NCBI GenBank assembly: GCA_013044385.1
Contig: JABEUN010000047.1
Location: 1-64,000 of the forward strand
Length of the DNA: 64,000 nucleotides
Source: Acidimicrobiaceae bacterium
GTDB taxonomy: Bacteria; Actinomycetota; Acidimicrobiia; Acidimicrobiales; Acidimicrobiaceae
Direction of reading: 5' to 3'
In this document: positions 45,089 to 54,917 of the stretch, piece after piece
How the letters are laid out: every line of letters starts with the position of its first letter
How positions within the stretch are numbered: the first letter of the stretch is position 1
Notes under the pieces: model-generated
Seen by the model: only the letters and a program-made list of their open reading frames with translations
Database searches by the model: none
What the model was told of the DNA's origin: nothing
Program-made: the position numbers and the translations under genes

Positions 45089-45139
45089 CTGTTGGACTTT
45101 ACAGGATAGCGAGGAAGCGGAAGTTTTTGGTCGCTTTCC

Positions 45140-45970
45140 TTAGGTCTTGGTTTTGTATCGACCCACGGCAAGAGGTGCGAAGACCGCTATCAGTCCAACT
45201 GTCCAAAGCAGGGTGTAAAGGACATAACGCGCTGTCGGTCCTCCGAGGGAAAGTGCCCGAAGGGCATCGACTGCGTTGGTGATCGGGTTTACCTTTACGA
45301 ACCCCTGAAGCCAGCCCGGCATGGTGTTCACCGGAACAAATGCGGCACTTGCGAAAGTTAGGGGAAAGATCCAGATGAAGGATGCGACCTGCGCCCCCTC
45401 CACGTTCTTTGCCGCCAGTCCTGTGAATGCCGATATCCAGCTGAGCGCAAACCCGAAAAGTACGGCCAGCACGATTGAGAACAGTGCCGGCAAAATGCCA
45501 TTATGGAATCTAAACCCGATCAGATACCCGACAGCGATCATCAAGAAAATGACAGCGAGATTCCTAGCCGAGTCTGCGATTGTTCGTCCTGCCATCACAG
45601 CCGAACGTGCCATCGGAAGCGATCGGAATCGTTCAATCAGTCCTTTACCCATATCTTCAGCGAGGCCGACTCCAGTCTGGGTCGACCCGAACGCAACTGT
45701 CTGAATCACTATCCCAGGAATCAGGAAGTCTATGTAGGAGGTGTGCAATCCCTTGACTGCGCCGCCGAAGACGTAGGTAAAAAGTACCAAGAAGATCACC
45801 GGTTGGATAGTGGAGAATACGAGAAGATCCGGGATCCTCAGGTAACGGAGCAGATTCCTTCTGGTCATTGCCATCGCATCGGAGAAAGCGTGCCGAAGTT
45901 GACCGATTACCCCTGCATCGACGACATGGTAGACATCTCCAGCATTAATCTTTGAGAGCTGTTCAGTCAT
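45140..45970 (-). CDS. ABC-2 type permease (DrrB-like)
   Basis: 276 residues with six membrane helices of the ABC-2 exporter permease type; the segment FLIPGIVIQTVAFGSTQTGVGLAEDMGKGLIERFRSLPMARSAV is the DrrB/NodJ signature. ATG at 45970 overlaps the ATPase stop by eight bases (ATGACTGA arrangement), so the two are coupled; a longer reading from 46018 lies inside the ATPase gene. Expected to export a hydrophobic compound or lipid. Confidence 0.92.
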   Translation of the reverse strand: MTEQLSKINAGDVYHVVDAGVIGQLRHAFSDAMAMTRRNLLRYLRIPDLLVFSTIQPVIFLVLFTYVFGGAVKGLHTSYIDFLIPGIVIQTVAFGSTQTGVGLAEDMGKGLIERFRSLPMARSAVMAGRTIADSARNLAVIFLMIAVGYLIGFRFHNGILPALFSIVLAVLFGFALSWISAFTGLAAKNVEGAQVASFIWIFPLTFASAAFVPVNTMPGWLQGFVKVNPITNAVDALRALSLGGPTARYVLYTLLWTVGLIAVFAPLAVGRYKTKT

Positions 45971-46931
45971 AACTACCACCTTTGGTCCCATGTCCAACCA
46001 GAGAAAGAAAGGCATCATCGAGGGTCGGTTTCATGACCGCCACTTCTGCTACCGGCAGTCCCGATTGATCGAGGAGCCGGACGACATCAGCTACGATGCC
46101 GCTCCTCTCCCTGATCGCCATTCTGATTCTTCCGGCGACTATCTCCACTTTGTTGGGATCCAGCGCTATGGCGCTAAGTACGATCGCTGCTTCGTCATGT
46201 CTTGAAGCGTCCTCGAGCGCCACTTCCAAAACCGATGATCCGACAAGTGATTTCAGTTCGGAAGGTGTCCCCATTGCGATCACCTTTCCAGAGTCGATCA
46301 CAGCGAGATTCTGCGCCAACCTGTCGGCCTCTTCCAGATACTGGGTGGTAAGGAGGATCGTGGACCCCATCGCCGCAAGCCTCTCAAGCACCTCCCAGAG
46401 GTCGTTTCGTGATCGCGGGTCGAGTCCCGTTGTCGGCTCATCGAGGAAAAGTACCACCGGCTCCGCGATCAAGGCTGCGGCAAGATCAAGGCGTCTCCTC
46501 ATGCCTCCTGAGTAGCCCTTTGCAACCCGATCCGCCGCTCCGGTCAGATCGAAATCGTTGAGAAGTTCTGCCGACCTTGACCGGACCAGTTTCTTAGGAA
46601 GGTGGTAGAGACGACCTACTAGATCAAGATTTTCCCGACCCGTGAGGTTCTCGTCTACGGCAGCGTACTGTCCTGCTAAACCGATTCTGGACCTCAGGCG
46701 CCGAGGCTCCTTTACAACGTCTAGACCCGCTACTGTCGCCCTGCCAGAATCGGGTGAGAGGAGTGTCGTGAGGATCTTGACGATTGTAGTCTTACCAGCT
46801 CCATTGGGTCCGAGTAGTCCGAAAATCTGGCCTCTTGGAACCGAGAAGCTGACCGAGTCCACTGCCAGATAGGAGCCAAAACTCTTCGAAACGCAGTCGA
46901 CTTCTATCAGAAGTTCTGAGGAGTATTCCAC
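45963..46931 (-). CDS. ABC transporter ATP-binding protein (DrrA-like)
   Basis: 322 residues. Walker A GPNGAGKTT, signature YSGGMRRRLDLAAAL, Walker B VLFLDEPTTGLDPRS and a C-terminal DrrA domain ending in KPTLDDAFLSLVG. It powers the ABC-2 permease encoded just downstream. GTG 46931 is preferred because TAGCTT is six bases upstream; another GTG lies at 46937. Probably drug, lipid or antibiotic-like efflux. Confidence 0.93.
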   Translation of the reverse strand: MEYSSELLIEVDCVSKSFGSYLAVDSVSFSVPRGQIFGLLGPNGAGKTTIVKILTTLLSPDSGRATVAGLDVVKEPRRLRSRIGLAGQYAAVDENLTGRENLDLVGRLYHLPKKLVRSRSAELLNDFDLTGAADRVAKGYSGGMRRRLDLAAALIAEPVVLFLDEPTTGLDPRSRNDLWEVLERLAAMGSTILLTTQYLEEADRLAQNLAVIDSGKVIAMGTPSELKSLVGSSVLEVALEDASRHDEAAIVLSAIALDPNKVEIVAGRIRMAIRERSGIVADVVRLLDQSGLPVAEVAVMKPTLDDAFLSLVGHGTKGGSYD

Positions 46932-46991
46932 CAGCACAAGCTAACAAATTTTCAAACCCCTTACCAACCTGAAATCTACGATTACGGCAGC

Positions 46992-47546
46992 ATGAGGCAT
47001 TGGTGCAACAATAGCAAGGTGGCCGACACATCAACGAGAAGAAGAAAAGTACGGTGGATACTTGGCACTGCGGCGATCCTCATAGCAACAGTAGGCACGA
47101 TCTTGTCGGTCCCCACGTCATCGAAACCCGCGACTATTCCACTGCCTTACCCCGAATCATCGGGCCAATCTATGCTCGCAGCACTTGCGATCGGCTCCTA
47201 CCTTCCTGGCAACGTCGAGTCCGCATTTTATGTCCCAAGAGGAACCGTTCAGGTTGGCCAGGAAGTTTACGATAATGGGACCAGTTCATTCGATCGTGCC
47301 CTCATATTACGGCTGCCAATCGCTGGAGCTGCAGCGTCTGAATTCTTCGATGTTGCTCTGTCCGATAAGGGTTGGAACGTTATCTACAACAAGGTGGCGG
47401 GCGCCAAATCGACTCTGATCGCACGGATTGCAGGCTCTGATGGTAACTTCTGGGAAGTCGGTGTCACCCAGACGGTACCAAAAAAGTTCAAGGGTAAGGG
47501 CGGCAATTTAGTGGAGACTAGGATCCTGCAGATTCAACCTCAGTGA
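46992..47546 (+). CDS. membrane-anchored or secreted protein of unknown function
   Basis: 184 residues. A basic stretch (STRRRKVRW) precedes one hydrophobic segment (about 23-40) and then an exported Ser/Pro-rich linker and a beta-rich domain with FDRALILRLPIAGAAASEFFDVALSDKGWNV. It has the look of a small extracytoplasmic sensor or lipoprotein-like domain, but no lipobox or family is recognised. Divergent from the ABC exporter, 54 bases or less from its promoter. Confidence 0.7.
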   Translation: MRHWCNNSKVADTSTRRRKVRWILGTAAILIATVGTILSVPTSSKPATIPLPYPESSGQSMLAALAIGSYLPGNVESAFYVPRGTVQVGQEVYDNGTSSFDRALILRLPIAGAAASEFFDVALSDKGWNVIYNKVAGAKSTLIARIAGSDGNFWEVGVTQTVPKKFKGKGGNLVETRILQIQPQ

Positions 47547-47629
47547 GGTGCATGTCACCAGCGGGAATGCGCCGAACTCTACCGAATTGAGGCACTAATT
47601 GCGAAGGACGATCGACACAGTGCAAATAC

Positions 47630-48895
47630 GTGCAGAGGCGGAAGTTGAAAAGCACCTCTAAGGCCGATTTCGAAGTTGCCGTTGTAGGCGGAGGGCCATC
47701 TGGGTCGACTGCTGCGTTGGTGTTGGCGAGATCTGGAGCAAGGGTCATTGTCATCGACAAGGCGCAGTTCCCTCGCGACAAGGCATGTGGCGACGTGATC
47801 GGTCCTAAGGCGGTCAGAATACTTGAGACTCTCGGTGTCAGCCGGCCAGCGGATGCCATTGACCTATCTGATGTTGCAATTGTCGGTCCAAGCGGAGCTG
47901 CAATACGTCTCCCTTCTGAAGCCGGACTCGACTACAGCGGAATAGGTTGGTCTTGCCCCCGAACATCGTTTGATGCACACCTTCTACAAGCAGCAGTGAC
48001 GAATGGTGCTTGTGTCCGCACTGCCAGAGTCGAAAAAATTGGATCAGACTCACGGCGCTTCGAGCTGCGCCTCTCAGATGGGACCGAGGTAACCTCGGAT
48101 TACCTGATCGGAGCCGACGGATCCAACTCGAGTACAGCCACCCAACTTGACTTAGTTGACTCGGCGAGCCTCCTTCTTGGGTTCGCAGCCCGATCATATG
48201 TCACCGGCAAGGTAGAACTCCCGACAATCTCGCTTTGGAATAGTGATAAAAGGCGTCTGTTCCCAGGCTACGGGTGGGCATTCCCTAGCTTTGGAGGGAG
48301 GCTTAATTTGGGGGTAGGTGTCGGAGTGGGTAGTAACCGGAAGCTGGGGGCAGCAGCAACAAAGCAGGTGCCTATCTATGCCGAGATGCTTTATCGCACT
48401 GGCATCATCGAAAAGCCGCCTACCTTGGGCCCGCTACTAGGTGGCTGGATAAAGATGGGCTCATCCGGAACGAAAGCCGCATTAGGGAATGCACTTTTGG
48501 TTGGCGATGCGGCAGGATTCGTAAATCCGCTGCAGGGTGAAGGTATAGCACAAGCAATTGCTTCAGGGAAAGCTGCCGCCGAAGTGATCCTCGCCGGTTA
48601 CGGCCGTCCGGCTAAGCAGTACCAAAATTGGATTGACGACAATTTAGCCCCGTACCAGAGGGCAGCTTCGGTACTCCACAGACTTGCATTGCAAAGCCCA
48701 GCTCTTGCTTCGGTAGCCACTTCGGTTCTCTTTGCAAAGCCGCTTGAGAGCGTGATCGCATCCACATGGGGAATCTTCTGGAACGACCTTGCTGATGGCG
48801 CCGGAAGGATCTCAGGGGCCGGCTCGGCAAGGACCCTTTTAAAAATGCTCAATTATGTCGATCTACTGTCGAACCGATATGCACCACGACCCTGA
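47630..48895 (+). CDS. geranylgeranyl-reductase family FAD-dependent oxidoreductase
   Basis: 421 residues. FAD motif VVGGGPSGSTAALVLARSG at the N-terminus, the PRDKACGDVIGP segment typical of GGR-type reductases, ADGSNSSTATQL, and LLVGDAAGFVNPLQGEGIAQAI. These enzymes saturate isoprenoid chains (menaquinone side chains, chlorophyll, lipids) or hydroxylate; in actinobacteria menaquinone modification is a common role. A TTG at 47645 with AGAGG upstream is an alternative start. Confidence 0.88.
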   Translation: MQRRKLKSTSKADFEVAVVGGGPSGSTAALVLARSGARVIVIDKAQFPRDKACGDVIGPKAVRILETLGVSRPADAIDLSDVAIVGPSGAAIRLPSEAGLDYSGIGWSCPRTSFDAHLLQAAVTNGACVRTARVEKIGSDSRRFELRLSDGTEVTSDYLIGADGSNSSTATQLDLVDSASLLLGFAARSYVTGKVELPTISLWNSDKRRLFPGYGWAFPSFGGRLNLGVGVGVGSNRKLGAAATKQVPIYAEMLYRTGIIEKPPTLGPLLGGWIKMGSSGTKAALGNALLVGDAAGFVNPLQGEGIAQAIASGKAAAEVILAGYGRPAKQYQNWIDDNLAPYQRAASVLHRLALQSPALASVATSVLFAKPLESVIASTWGIFWNDLADGAGRISGAGSARTLLKMLNYVDLLSNRYAPRP

Positions 48896-48916
48896 CTTCC
48901 ATGAACGTCGGAAGAT

Positions 48917-49471
48917 TCACATTAGGCTAACGAACGCCTCGAGCCCGTCAATGCTGGTTGCGTTTTTCCTCTGGCGGTAACCGATGAGTCCTTCCGGACC
49001 CTTCTTGTCACACCACTGCTGCATATCGTCTCGCTCCGCAATGAGATCCATGCGGGGGACCCCATAGCCGCAGCTGGTGGAGACTCGATTCACCTCTACC
49101 AAAACAATTGACCTAGCTCCTACGTTTACTGGGAAATGCTTTGAGTAATCCACGAACTCTTCATCGTGGATCGTGAACACTTTCCCGGTCCCATGCACCC
49201 TTGCGACCTTCGGAATCTCATCGAAAGAACACCACATGATCACAATGCGACCGTTCTCTTTGATGTGCGCGATCGTCTCGGAACCCGATCCAGTCAGGTC
49301 AAGATAGGCAATGGTCTTCGGATCTAGGACTGCAAATGTACCTACTCCGCCCTTTGGCGAACAGTTGATATGCCCCTCTGCAGCCAGAGGAGCAGTCGAC
49401 ACGAAGAACACTTTCTGGTCAGAAATGAACTGGATCGTTTTCTCATCCAATTCAGCACCCTTCAGTCCCAT
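48917..49471 (-). CDS. pyridoxamine-5'-phosphate-oxidase-family flavoprotein
   Basis: 184 residues with the split-barrel FMN fold: FVSTAPLAAEGHINCSPKGG, IAYLDLTGSGSETIAHI and GRIVIMWCSFDEIPKVARVHGTG. It belongs to the broad PNPOx-like group (FMN or F420 binding); substrate unknown and not PdxH. ATG at 49471 has GGAGG upstream; a longer frame runs to 49540. Convergent with the GGR-like gene. Confidence 0.87.
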   Translation of the reverse strand: MGLKGAELDEKTIQFISDQKVFFVSTAPLAAEGHINCSPKGGVGTFAVLDPKTIAYLDLTGSGSETIAHIKENGRIVIMWCSFDEIPKVARVHGTGKVFTIHDEEFVDYSKHFPVNVGARSIVLVEVNRVSTSCGYGVPRMDLIAERDDMQQWCDKKGPEGLIGYRQRKNATSIDGLEAFVSLM

Positions 49472-50078
49472 TGCGAACCTCCAACACCCATAGCAAACTC
49501 CCAACCCAAACTGGCTCGCAGCTGATTTTTCTACGCCCATCCTAGGTCAGCATTGTGTGGATCGCCTTGGCCGTATGGTGGCTACTCCCTACCTTGGAGA
49601 GCCACTCACATGAATCACTGGGAGAAGGTGCCATCGGTCAAGTAGGGGATCGGAGTGTCCGGACTTGGCTCTCGCCAAGGTGCAAATCTAGGTGAGCCCA
49701 TCCGGTACTACTACTACGTTGAGGTGACCTCGCATCGCACCGAGTTGCACAGACAGCGGCGACCTGAGACCACAAAAAGATGGTAGTCCGGACGGCAAAT
49801 TCACCGTTGCCGATCGATTTCAATCAGGGATCGATGGCGATCCAGCCCGATTTGCCGCCAGACGACTCTGATGAAGAAACCATGCCGATAGCGGACCCGG
49901 GCCAGTCGACCAGGCAAGGAATAGCACTTTCCTTGCGGTGCTCCAGACTGGAAAAGATTGCGAAGGTCGGCTCTATTGCCCAAAGCTGGACTTCACGCTT
50001 CAAAACGACTCGGCTCTGCAAAAGATCGGATCTTGCTCCGGTTGGCACTCGCGAGCCTTGGCTGTTAGCCTCACAACA
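49472..50078. other. 600-bp gene-free stretch upstream of selD
   Basis: No recognisable gene on either strand and no tRNA-Sec. TAGCCT (50066-50071) at the right edge lies seven bases before the selD ATG. Confidence 0.45.
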
Positions 50079-51137
50079 ATGGAACACGCGCCCAGGCTGA
50101 CGTCTTTCAGCCACGGAGCTGGTTGAGCCTGCAAGCTCGCCCCTGGCGACTTGGACCAGGTTCTGGCCCGTCTGAAACCTAGTAGTTCTAATGAGGTCTT
50201 GGTCGACGCCACGACTGGGGACGACGCGGCCGTGCTCAAGTTCGGAGATCGGGCTATCGTCTATACAGTTGACTTCATCACCCCATTGGTCGACGACCCG
50301 TTCAATTGGGGAAGGATCGCAGCGGCGAACTCCGCTTCAGATGTATATGCGATGGGTGGAATCCCCAAGTTCGCACTAAACATCGTCGCTTGGAACAACG
50401 ATGACCTTCCAGACTCGATCCTGGTTGAAGTGTTAAAGGGAGCCGAATCGGTCGCCCGTCAGGGGGGCTGGATTACAGTAGGCGGACATACCGTAACTGA
50501 CAAGGAGCCGAAGTTTGGCCTGTCAGTTATAGGTGAGGCGGACCCCAGTAGGTTGTTACGGAACTCGGGCCTTAAGACCGGCGATACCATAGTGCTGACT
50601 AAGCCAATAGGTACGGGGATCGTAACTACTGCCATCAAGTCCGGTGTCGTGACCGAACACGACCGGATAGACGTGATCGAGCAGATGGCACAACTGAATG
50701 ACACTGCATCCCAAGCAGCCCTTCTCTTTGGCTCAGAAGCTGCAACAGACGTGACAGGCTTCGGACTCCTCGGTCACCTCTATAAGATGAGCCGGGCGTC
50801 CCATGTAGCCATAGAACTGAGCATCGGATCGGTACCGATCATTGAAGGTGTCGCCGATCTGGTGAGATTGGGTCAGGTTCCAAGTGGAAGTAAGCGGAAC
50901 TTGGCATGGGTTGAACCCCACCTTCAGATGAGCGAGGATCTCAAATCCGGTTCAGTCCTAGATGACACACTTCTAATGCTGGCAGACGCCCAGACTTCCG
51001 GGGGGCTATGTATTGCACTTGAGGCAAACAAGGTCGATCAAGCGATCTCATGGCTCTCAGAAAGGTCGGTAAGCGCTTGGCCGATAGCCACAGTGGGTGG
51101 ATATTCCGAAGACGGCCAGATCGAGATAGTGCCTTAG
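50079..51137 (+). CDS. selD: selenide, water dikinase SelD, selenocysteine-containing
   Basis: 352 residues if the in-frame TGA at 50124-50126 is read as selenocysteine. Around it the protein reads LTSFSHGAG-U-ACKLAPGDLDQ, the SelD active site, with Sec16 where many SelD have Cys and Lys19 matching the essential lysine. Downstream are TGDDAAV, IAAANSASDVYAMGG and the C-terminal ATP domain. SelD makes selenophosphate from selenide and ATP for selenoprotein and seleno-tRNA synthesis. The ATG at 50079 has TAGCCT seven bases upstream (leaderless). A start after the TGA (TTG 50151) would delete the catalytic residues. Confidence 0.92.
50142..50160 (+). promoter_or_regulatory. selD: candidate bacterial SECIS hairpin in selD
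   Basis: CCTGG (50142-50146) pairs with CCAGG (50156-50160) around a nine-base loop, starting 15 bases after the UGA. Bacterial SECIS hairpins sit in this range and bind SelB. The stem is short, so this is tentative. Confidence 0.4.
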
Positions 51138-51391
51138 TACGAGTTTCCTAGCTATACAAAACCCCACCGGGTAGCCCTTTGTAAAAGGTTCGGCACGAAT
51201 AGATTTTTCAACTCCTGCCAGGTTATTTAGACCTGTAGTCAAAACCAAGACGCCGACGCAACCTATATCGCACTGCGCTACGGCTGAAACTCGCGTGGAC
51301 CAGCATCGGTTTGGTCATGACATGGGTCTCAATTACTGATTCGTCTCTCTTACCAAATAAGGCCGAGACGGACGCGTAACTGCTCGCTGTC

Positions 51392-51565
51392 CTATGTTGT
51401 CTCCCGGCTTGGAGGTGGCGTCTGCTCACCTAGATAGTTAGCCCTGCGCCTATGACGACGAAGCGCTCTGATCCCGATCACAGAGGCGGCAGTGATCGAA
51501 AAGAATCCGAGTAGGACCAGCACGGCAAACACATAGGGTTGATTTGACATACCCGCCATCGGCAT
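51392..51565 (-). CDS. small single-helix membrane protein
   Basis: 57 residues: a hydrophobic segment (YVFAVLVLLGFFSITAASVI), then a basic run RALRRHRRRANYLG and a polar tail. One transmembrane helix with cytoplasmic positive charges. It begins nine bases after the MFS exporter stop on the same strand, so it may be an accessory of that transporter. ATGs at 51565 and 51550 are both possible. Confidence 0.5.
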   Translation of the reverse strand: MPMAGMSNQPYVFAVLVLLGFFSITAASVIGIRALRRHRRRANYLGEQTPPPSRETT

Positions 51566-51574
51566 TGGCACGAC

Positions 51575-52981
51575 TCAGAGTCCCCGAATCCTGTCGCCGG
51601 CGACCAGGTCGCGCAGTATCGCCAAAGGTCGCAATCTCGCAAGGCCTGCGTGGCCTCCAGGAGAATCCATCGCCAAGATCTCCGATGGCTCGGCTGCGTC
51701 GTGAGGCTGGAGGGCCTTGTTCATAGCACCACGTCGAAGCGCAAACGGTATGCAGATGAACACAAAAAGTGCTCCAGGAAGTGCCAGTATGACTCCTGGT
51801 GATATGAATGTAACGAGTGCACCCCAACCTATGCCAGCCACTCCCATTGCGCCGGTAGTGAGGGAGAGTTGCACGCTGGCCACTCGACCCCTCATCTGGT
51901 CAGTTGCAACTCCCTGGTTGGCCGAGTAGATCCCCGCCATGAACACTGCTTGGGAACCACCAGCAATGGCGGATGAAACCAGAGCAACTCCCAGATTGTG
52001 CACTAGCCCCAAGCTGACAAGGGGCAACCCACTAAAAATGCCAGAGGTGATGAGTATCGGAACCGCTGGCAAACGTCGCCCGAAAGCCATCATGAAGAGA
52101 GGGCCGACTACGGAGCCAAACCCGAATGCGGTGAGAAGAAGTCCATATGCAGCAGCATTCCCATTCAAATTCGAAGTCGCCACGGCTGGAAGGATGCCGA
52201 CCGAGGCCATTGTAAGACTGCAGTGAAGTCCTACCCAAATGAGCATCGTTCCAAGCGGAGCTGTTTTTCGGATGTAGCTGAATCCTTCGGCGACCTGACG
52301 GAAAACGTGAGGCCGCTCGGACTCACGGTCGGGTGTCAAGGTGGCTCGGCGGACATGCCAAAGCATTGCAACACCGACGTAGTAGAAAACTGCGCAGACT
52401 AAGAAGGCGGCACCTGGCCCGATCCCGGTCAGCACTAACGTGGCAACTGCCGGACCGGTAAGCTCCGCTCCTTGTTGGGCGATTCGAGCGTTCATGCTAG
52501 CGTTCAAAAGTCGGTCCCGGCCGACTAGGTCGGGGATCATGGCCTGCCACGCCGGCCCCTGAATTGAATTCCCAATTCCAATTGCAGTGACAAAGATCAA
52601 AAGGTTGCTCAGGTTGAGATTACCCGTCGTGATAAACAGCGTCGCTAGCGTACAGCTGATCGCGTTTACCAGTTGACCCACCGCCGCCATGCGGGCCCTG
52701 TTTCTTCGATCCGCTGCACTCCCTGCTAGAAGTCCGAAAAGCATGGATGGAATCAGAAGGAGCATGCTTACCATGCTTGGCCAGAAAGATGAGTGGTGGC
52801 CAAGGCGGTACGCCTCCCAACCAGCAACGAGAATCACCGCAAAGCGGCCCGAATTACCACTGAGGGCTGCAGTCCAGACCCAGCGAAATGGGATCACCTC
52901 AAATGCCGAAAACATCCCCTTGAGGCCATGGTTCTCATCGGCGCCTGCATTGCTACCGAGTGACCCGTGGTGATCATTCAA
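51575..52981 (-). CDS. MFS exporter (EntS/macrolide-efflux type)
   Basis: 468 residues with 12 membrane helices. The loop AGSAADRRNRARMAAVGQ after helix 2 and GNSIQGPAWQAMIPDLVGRDRLLNASMN are hallmarks of the MFS-3/enterobactin-exporter-like group (siderophore, drug or metabolite efflux). TTG start at 52981 has GGAGAAG upstream; it overlaps the stop of a doubtful upstream frame. The tail after helix 12 is longer than usual. Confidence 0.9.
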   Translation of the reverse strand: MNDHHGSLGSNAGADENHGLKGMFSAFEVIPFRWVWTAALSGNSGRFAVILVAGWEAYRLGHHSSFWPSMVSMLLLIPSMLFGLLAGSAADRRNRARMAAVGQLVNAISCTLATLFITTGNLNLSNLLIFVTAIGIGNSIQGPAWQAMIPDLVGRDRLLNASMNARIAQQGAELTGPAVATLVLTGIGPGAAFLVCAVFYYVGVAMLWHVRRATLTPDRESERPHVFRQVAEGFSYIRKTAPLGTMLIWVGLHCSLTMASVGILPAVATSNLNGNAAAYGLLLTAFGFGSVVGPLFMMAFGRRLPAVPILITSGIFSGLPLVSLGLVHNLGVALVSSAIAGGSQAVFMAGIYSANQGVATDQMRGRVASVQLSLTTGAMGVAGIGWGALVTFISPGVILALPGALFVFICIPFALRRGAMNKALQPHDAAEPSEILAMDSPGGHAGLARLRPLAILRDLVAGDRIRGL

Positions 52982-53400
52982 GCGACTTCTCCTTGCAGGT
53001 GTAACTTGCGGTAGTTTCTGTGGGCATGAGGCAACACCTGTCCGGAGTCTGGGTATTGTCTACCGTCATTTGCGGTATTGGTGCTCACGAAGGTGCAGAC
53101 TCCAACTGAACTAGGACGTGCATAGTCCGGCCAGTCACAGAGATCGAGTGTGGCATCGATACCCCAATCCACTTCTGTGTTAATCAACGTACTACCGAGT
53201 TGTTTCGCCCGCCACCTCGGTGCAACGAGACGGCCACCACATCCGGTATGGATCTGGCTGGGTTGGAGCCCGAAGGTGCCAACGTAAGGTATAGTTCGAG
53301 ATCTGTTCGCTACGCTGGAGATTTCACGGTGGAACTCTGCTTCGGCGAAATCAGGAACGGATCGCATTAATGCTTTCGGTCCTTTGGCTGCCATTTGCAT
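52978..53400 (-). CDS. hypothetical protein upstream of the MFS gene
   Basis: 140 codons whose stop overlaps the MFS start (TTGA), a coupling-like arrangement that is the main reason to list it. The sequence shows no known domain or membrane segment, and composition is unusual (many Arg, Ser, Asn, few long hydrophobic runs). It may be a chance frame. Confidence 0.35.
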   Translation of the reverse strand: MQMAAKGPKALMRSVPDFAEAEFHREISSVANRSRTIPYVGTFGLQPSQIHTGCGGRLVAPRWRAKQLGSTLINTEVDWGIDATLDLCDWPDYARPSSVGVCTFVSTNTANDGRQYPDSGQVLPHAHRNYRKLHLQGEVA

Positions 53401-54086
53401 CAGAAATCGTCACGTTCTAGTGGTGCAATAGTTGCCTCGCCGACCTGCAGGACCTGCTCTGCCGACGAGCGTGTGCCACAGAACCGGGCACAGAGCGATG
53501 TATCTAGATCTGTCATATCCGGTGCCGGGTCATCACCTAAGTCAGCCTAGGCGATTGGCTCATGAACTGGGAAGACGACGCCGATTCGTTGACCCAATCT
53601 ACTTTGAGTGTTGCTTTTAGAGGACGAACCCCGGCCCTGATGGGACTATGACATCTCTGCCAGGAGCCATTGGCTATCGGCTCGGAAGTGCCACGGGCCA
53701 TCGGAAATCCCCGCTAGATGGCTCGCTAGTCTCTGGTCTTTCAGCGAATCACCGAAATTTCTTCTGCCTACGGCCGGCATGAACGGTGCTGAGAGCGCAT
53801 AGAGGCATACAGAGCCGAAGCATTGGGAGTACGAGTTTTACATTCGCGCAGACACTTTTTTCACAGAAACTAACGTGTTTCCTTGTACGCAAGTTGCAAG
53901 TCGATCGGCCGGAAATTTGGTTGTCGAAGTGCGAAGATGCGGTCTATTTGATTTCAATGGTTAGGCCGAAGGAATTGAGTGAGCTACTTGAAATAGTGGG
54001 ACAGCGTAAATTTCGGTGCCTCAAAACGGAGGCCCGGAAATCTTCTGCATCGAGTGGTTCCAATATGGCTGTGGTGGGAGGGGATT
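53401..54086. other. 690-bp gene-free stretch
   Basis: Short frames only, none recognisable. The right end carries the GGGAGGGG ribosome site of the COG2345 regulator. Confidence 0.45.
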
Positions 54087-54764
54087 ATGGCTGGTAGGCG
54101 ACCTTCGGATGGTATACCTAATCGGAAGCGTGTGCTAGAAGCCATTCTCGGATCCGAGAGCAGACTCTCCGTCGCTGACCTGGTTGAAAAGCTTGATCTG
54201 CATCACAACGCCATCCGCCACCACCTTGCAAATCTTCTGGATGCCGGCCTGATCACTGAGGAACTCGAACAGCGTATAACTAGGGGGAGGCCCCGGTATC
54301 TTTATGCGGTCACTCCGAGTGCACGTAAGCGCTCGGGTTCTGCTTGCGAGCGCGTCGTAGCGATGCTTGCTGAGGCGGTTGAAAAGGGAGTCCACCCGGA
54401 GCAGGTCGGAATTGAAGTCGGTATGAGCCTTGTCGATCAGGCGGGCTTCGGTCAAGGTGACCGCCAGAGGATCGTAAAACTGGTCCGCAGCGAGATGAGA
54501 GACTGGGGTCTGGATTTTAATTCGACCTGGGCAGGTCAGAGTTGCGTCGTACGGGTGGGTGAATGTCCGCTGCGTCCATTGATCCCATCGAGCCGCGGCC
54601 TAGTCTGCTCGCTTCACCTTGGAGTGATCCGAGGTGCGGTAGCCAAGGCGGGCATGGTGGTTGAGGAGGCAGTGATTTCAAGTGAACTAGCTGGGAGCTG
54701 CCTTATTCGACTCGGAGAGGCTCAACTCATACCAGCTGATGGCGACCTAACCCGTCAGCGCTGA
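54087..54764 (+). CDS. COG2345-type winged-helix regulator (SufR/ArsR-like)
   Basis: 225 residues. N-terminal winged helix (RLSVADLVEKLDLHHNAIRHHLANLLDAGLI). The C-terminal domain has GECPLRPLIPSSRGLVCSLHLGVIRGAV, the conserved C-x-n-C segment of COG2345/SufR regulators, in some of which cysteines bind an Fe-S cluster. It may respond to redox or iron-sulfur status; target genes unknown. ATG 54087 has a strong GGGAGGGG site. Confidence 0.85.
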   Translation: MAGRRPSDGIPNRKRVLEAILGSESRLSVADLVEKLDLHHNAIRHHLANLLDAGLITEELEQRITRGRPRYLYAVTPSARKRSGSACERVVAMLAEAVEKGVHPEQVGIEVGMSLVDQAGFGQGDRQRIVKLVRSEMRDWGLDFNSTWAGQSCVVRVGECPLRPLIPSSRGLVCSLHLGVIRGAVAKAGMVVEEAVISSELAGSCLIRLGEAQLIPADGDLTRQR

Positions 54765-54917
54765 TTAGCGTCCGCTGCTCGAAGGGACCATGAGCTAAGG
54801 GAAACACAAGTTGGTCGCGGTGTAGTGTGAATTCGCAGTACTCTACGCGTGGTTTAGTGTCGAGCTTTATTGCTAGTCTCTGCGGTTGGGGAAGTTGTCG
54901 GTTGGGGGGGTCTACTA

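Noticed and set aside
49472-51390. tRNA-Sec near selD
   Set aside because: No long-acceptor tRNA fold or GGTTCGA-type T arm seen on either strand.
53786-54097. 103-codon frame before the COG2345 regulator
   Set aside because: No motif; overlaps the regulator's ribosome site and start.
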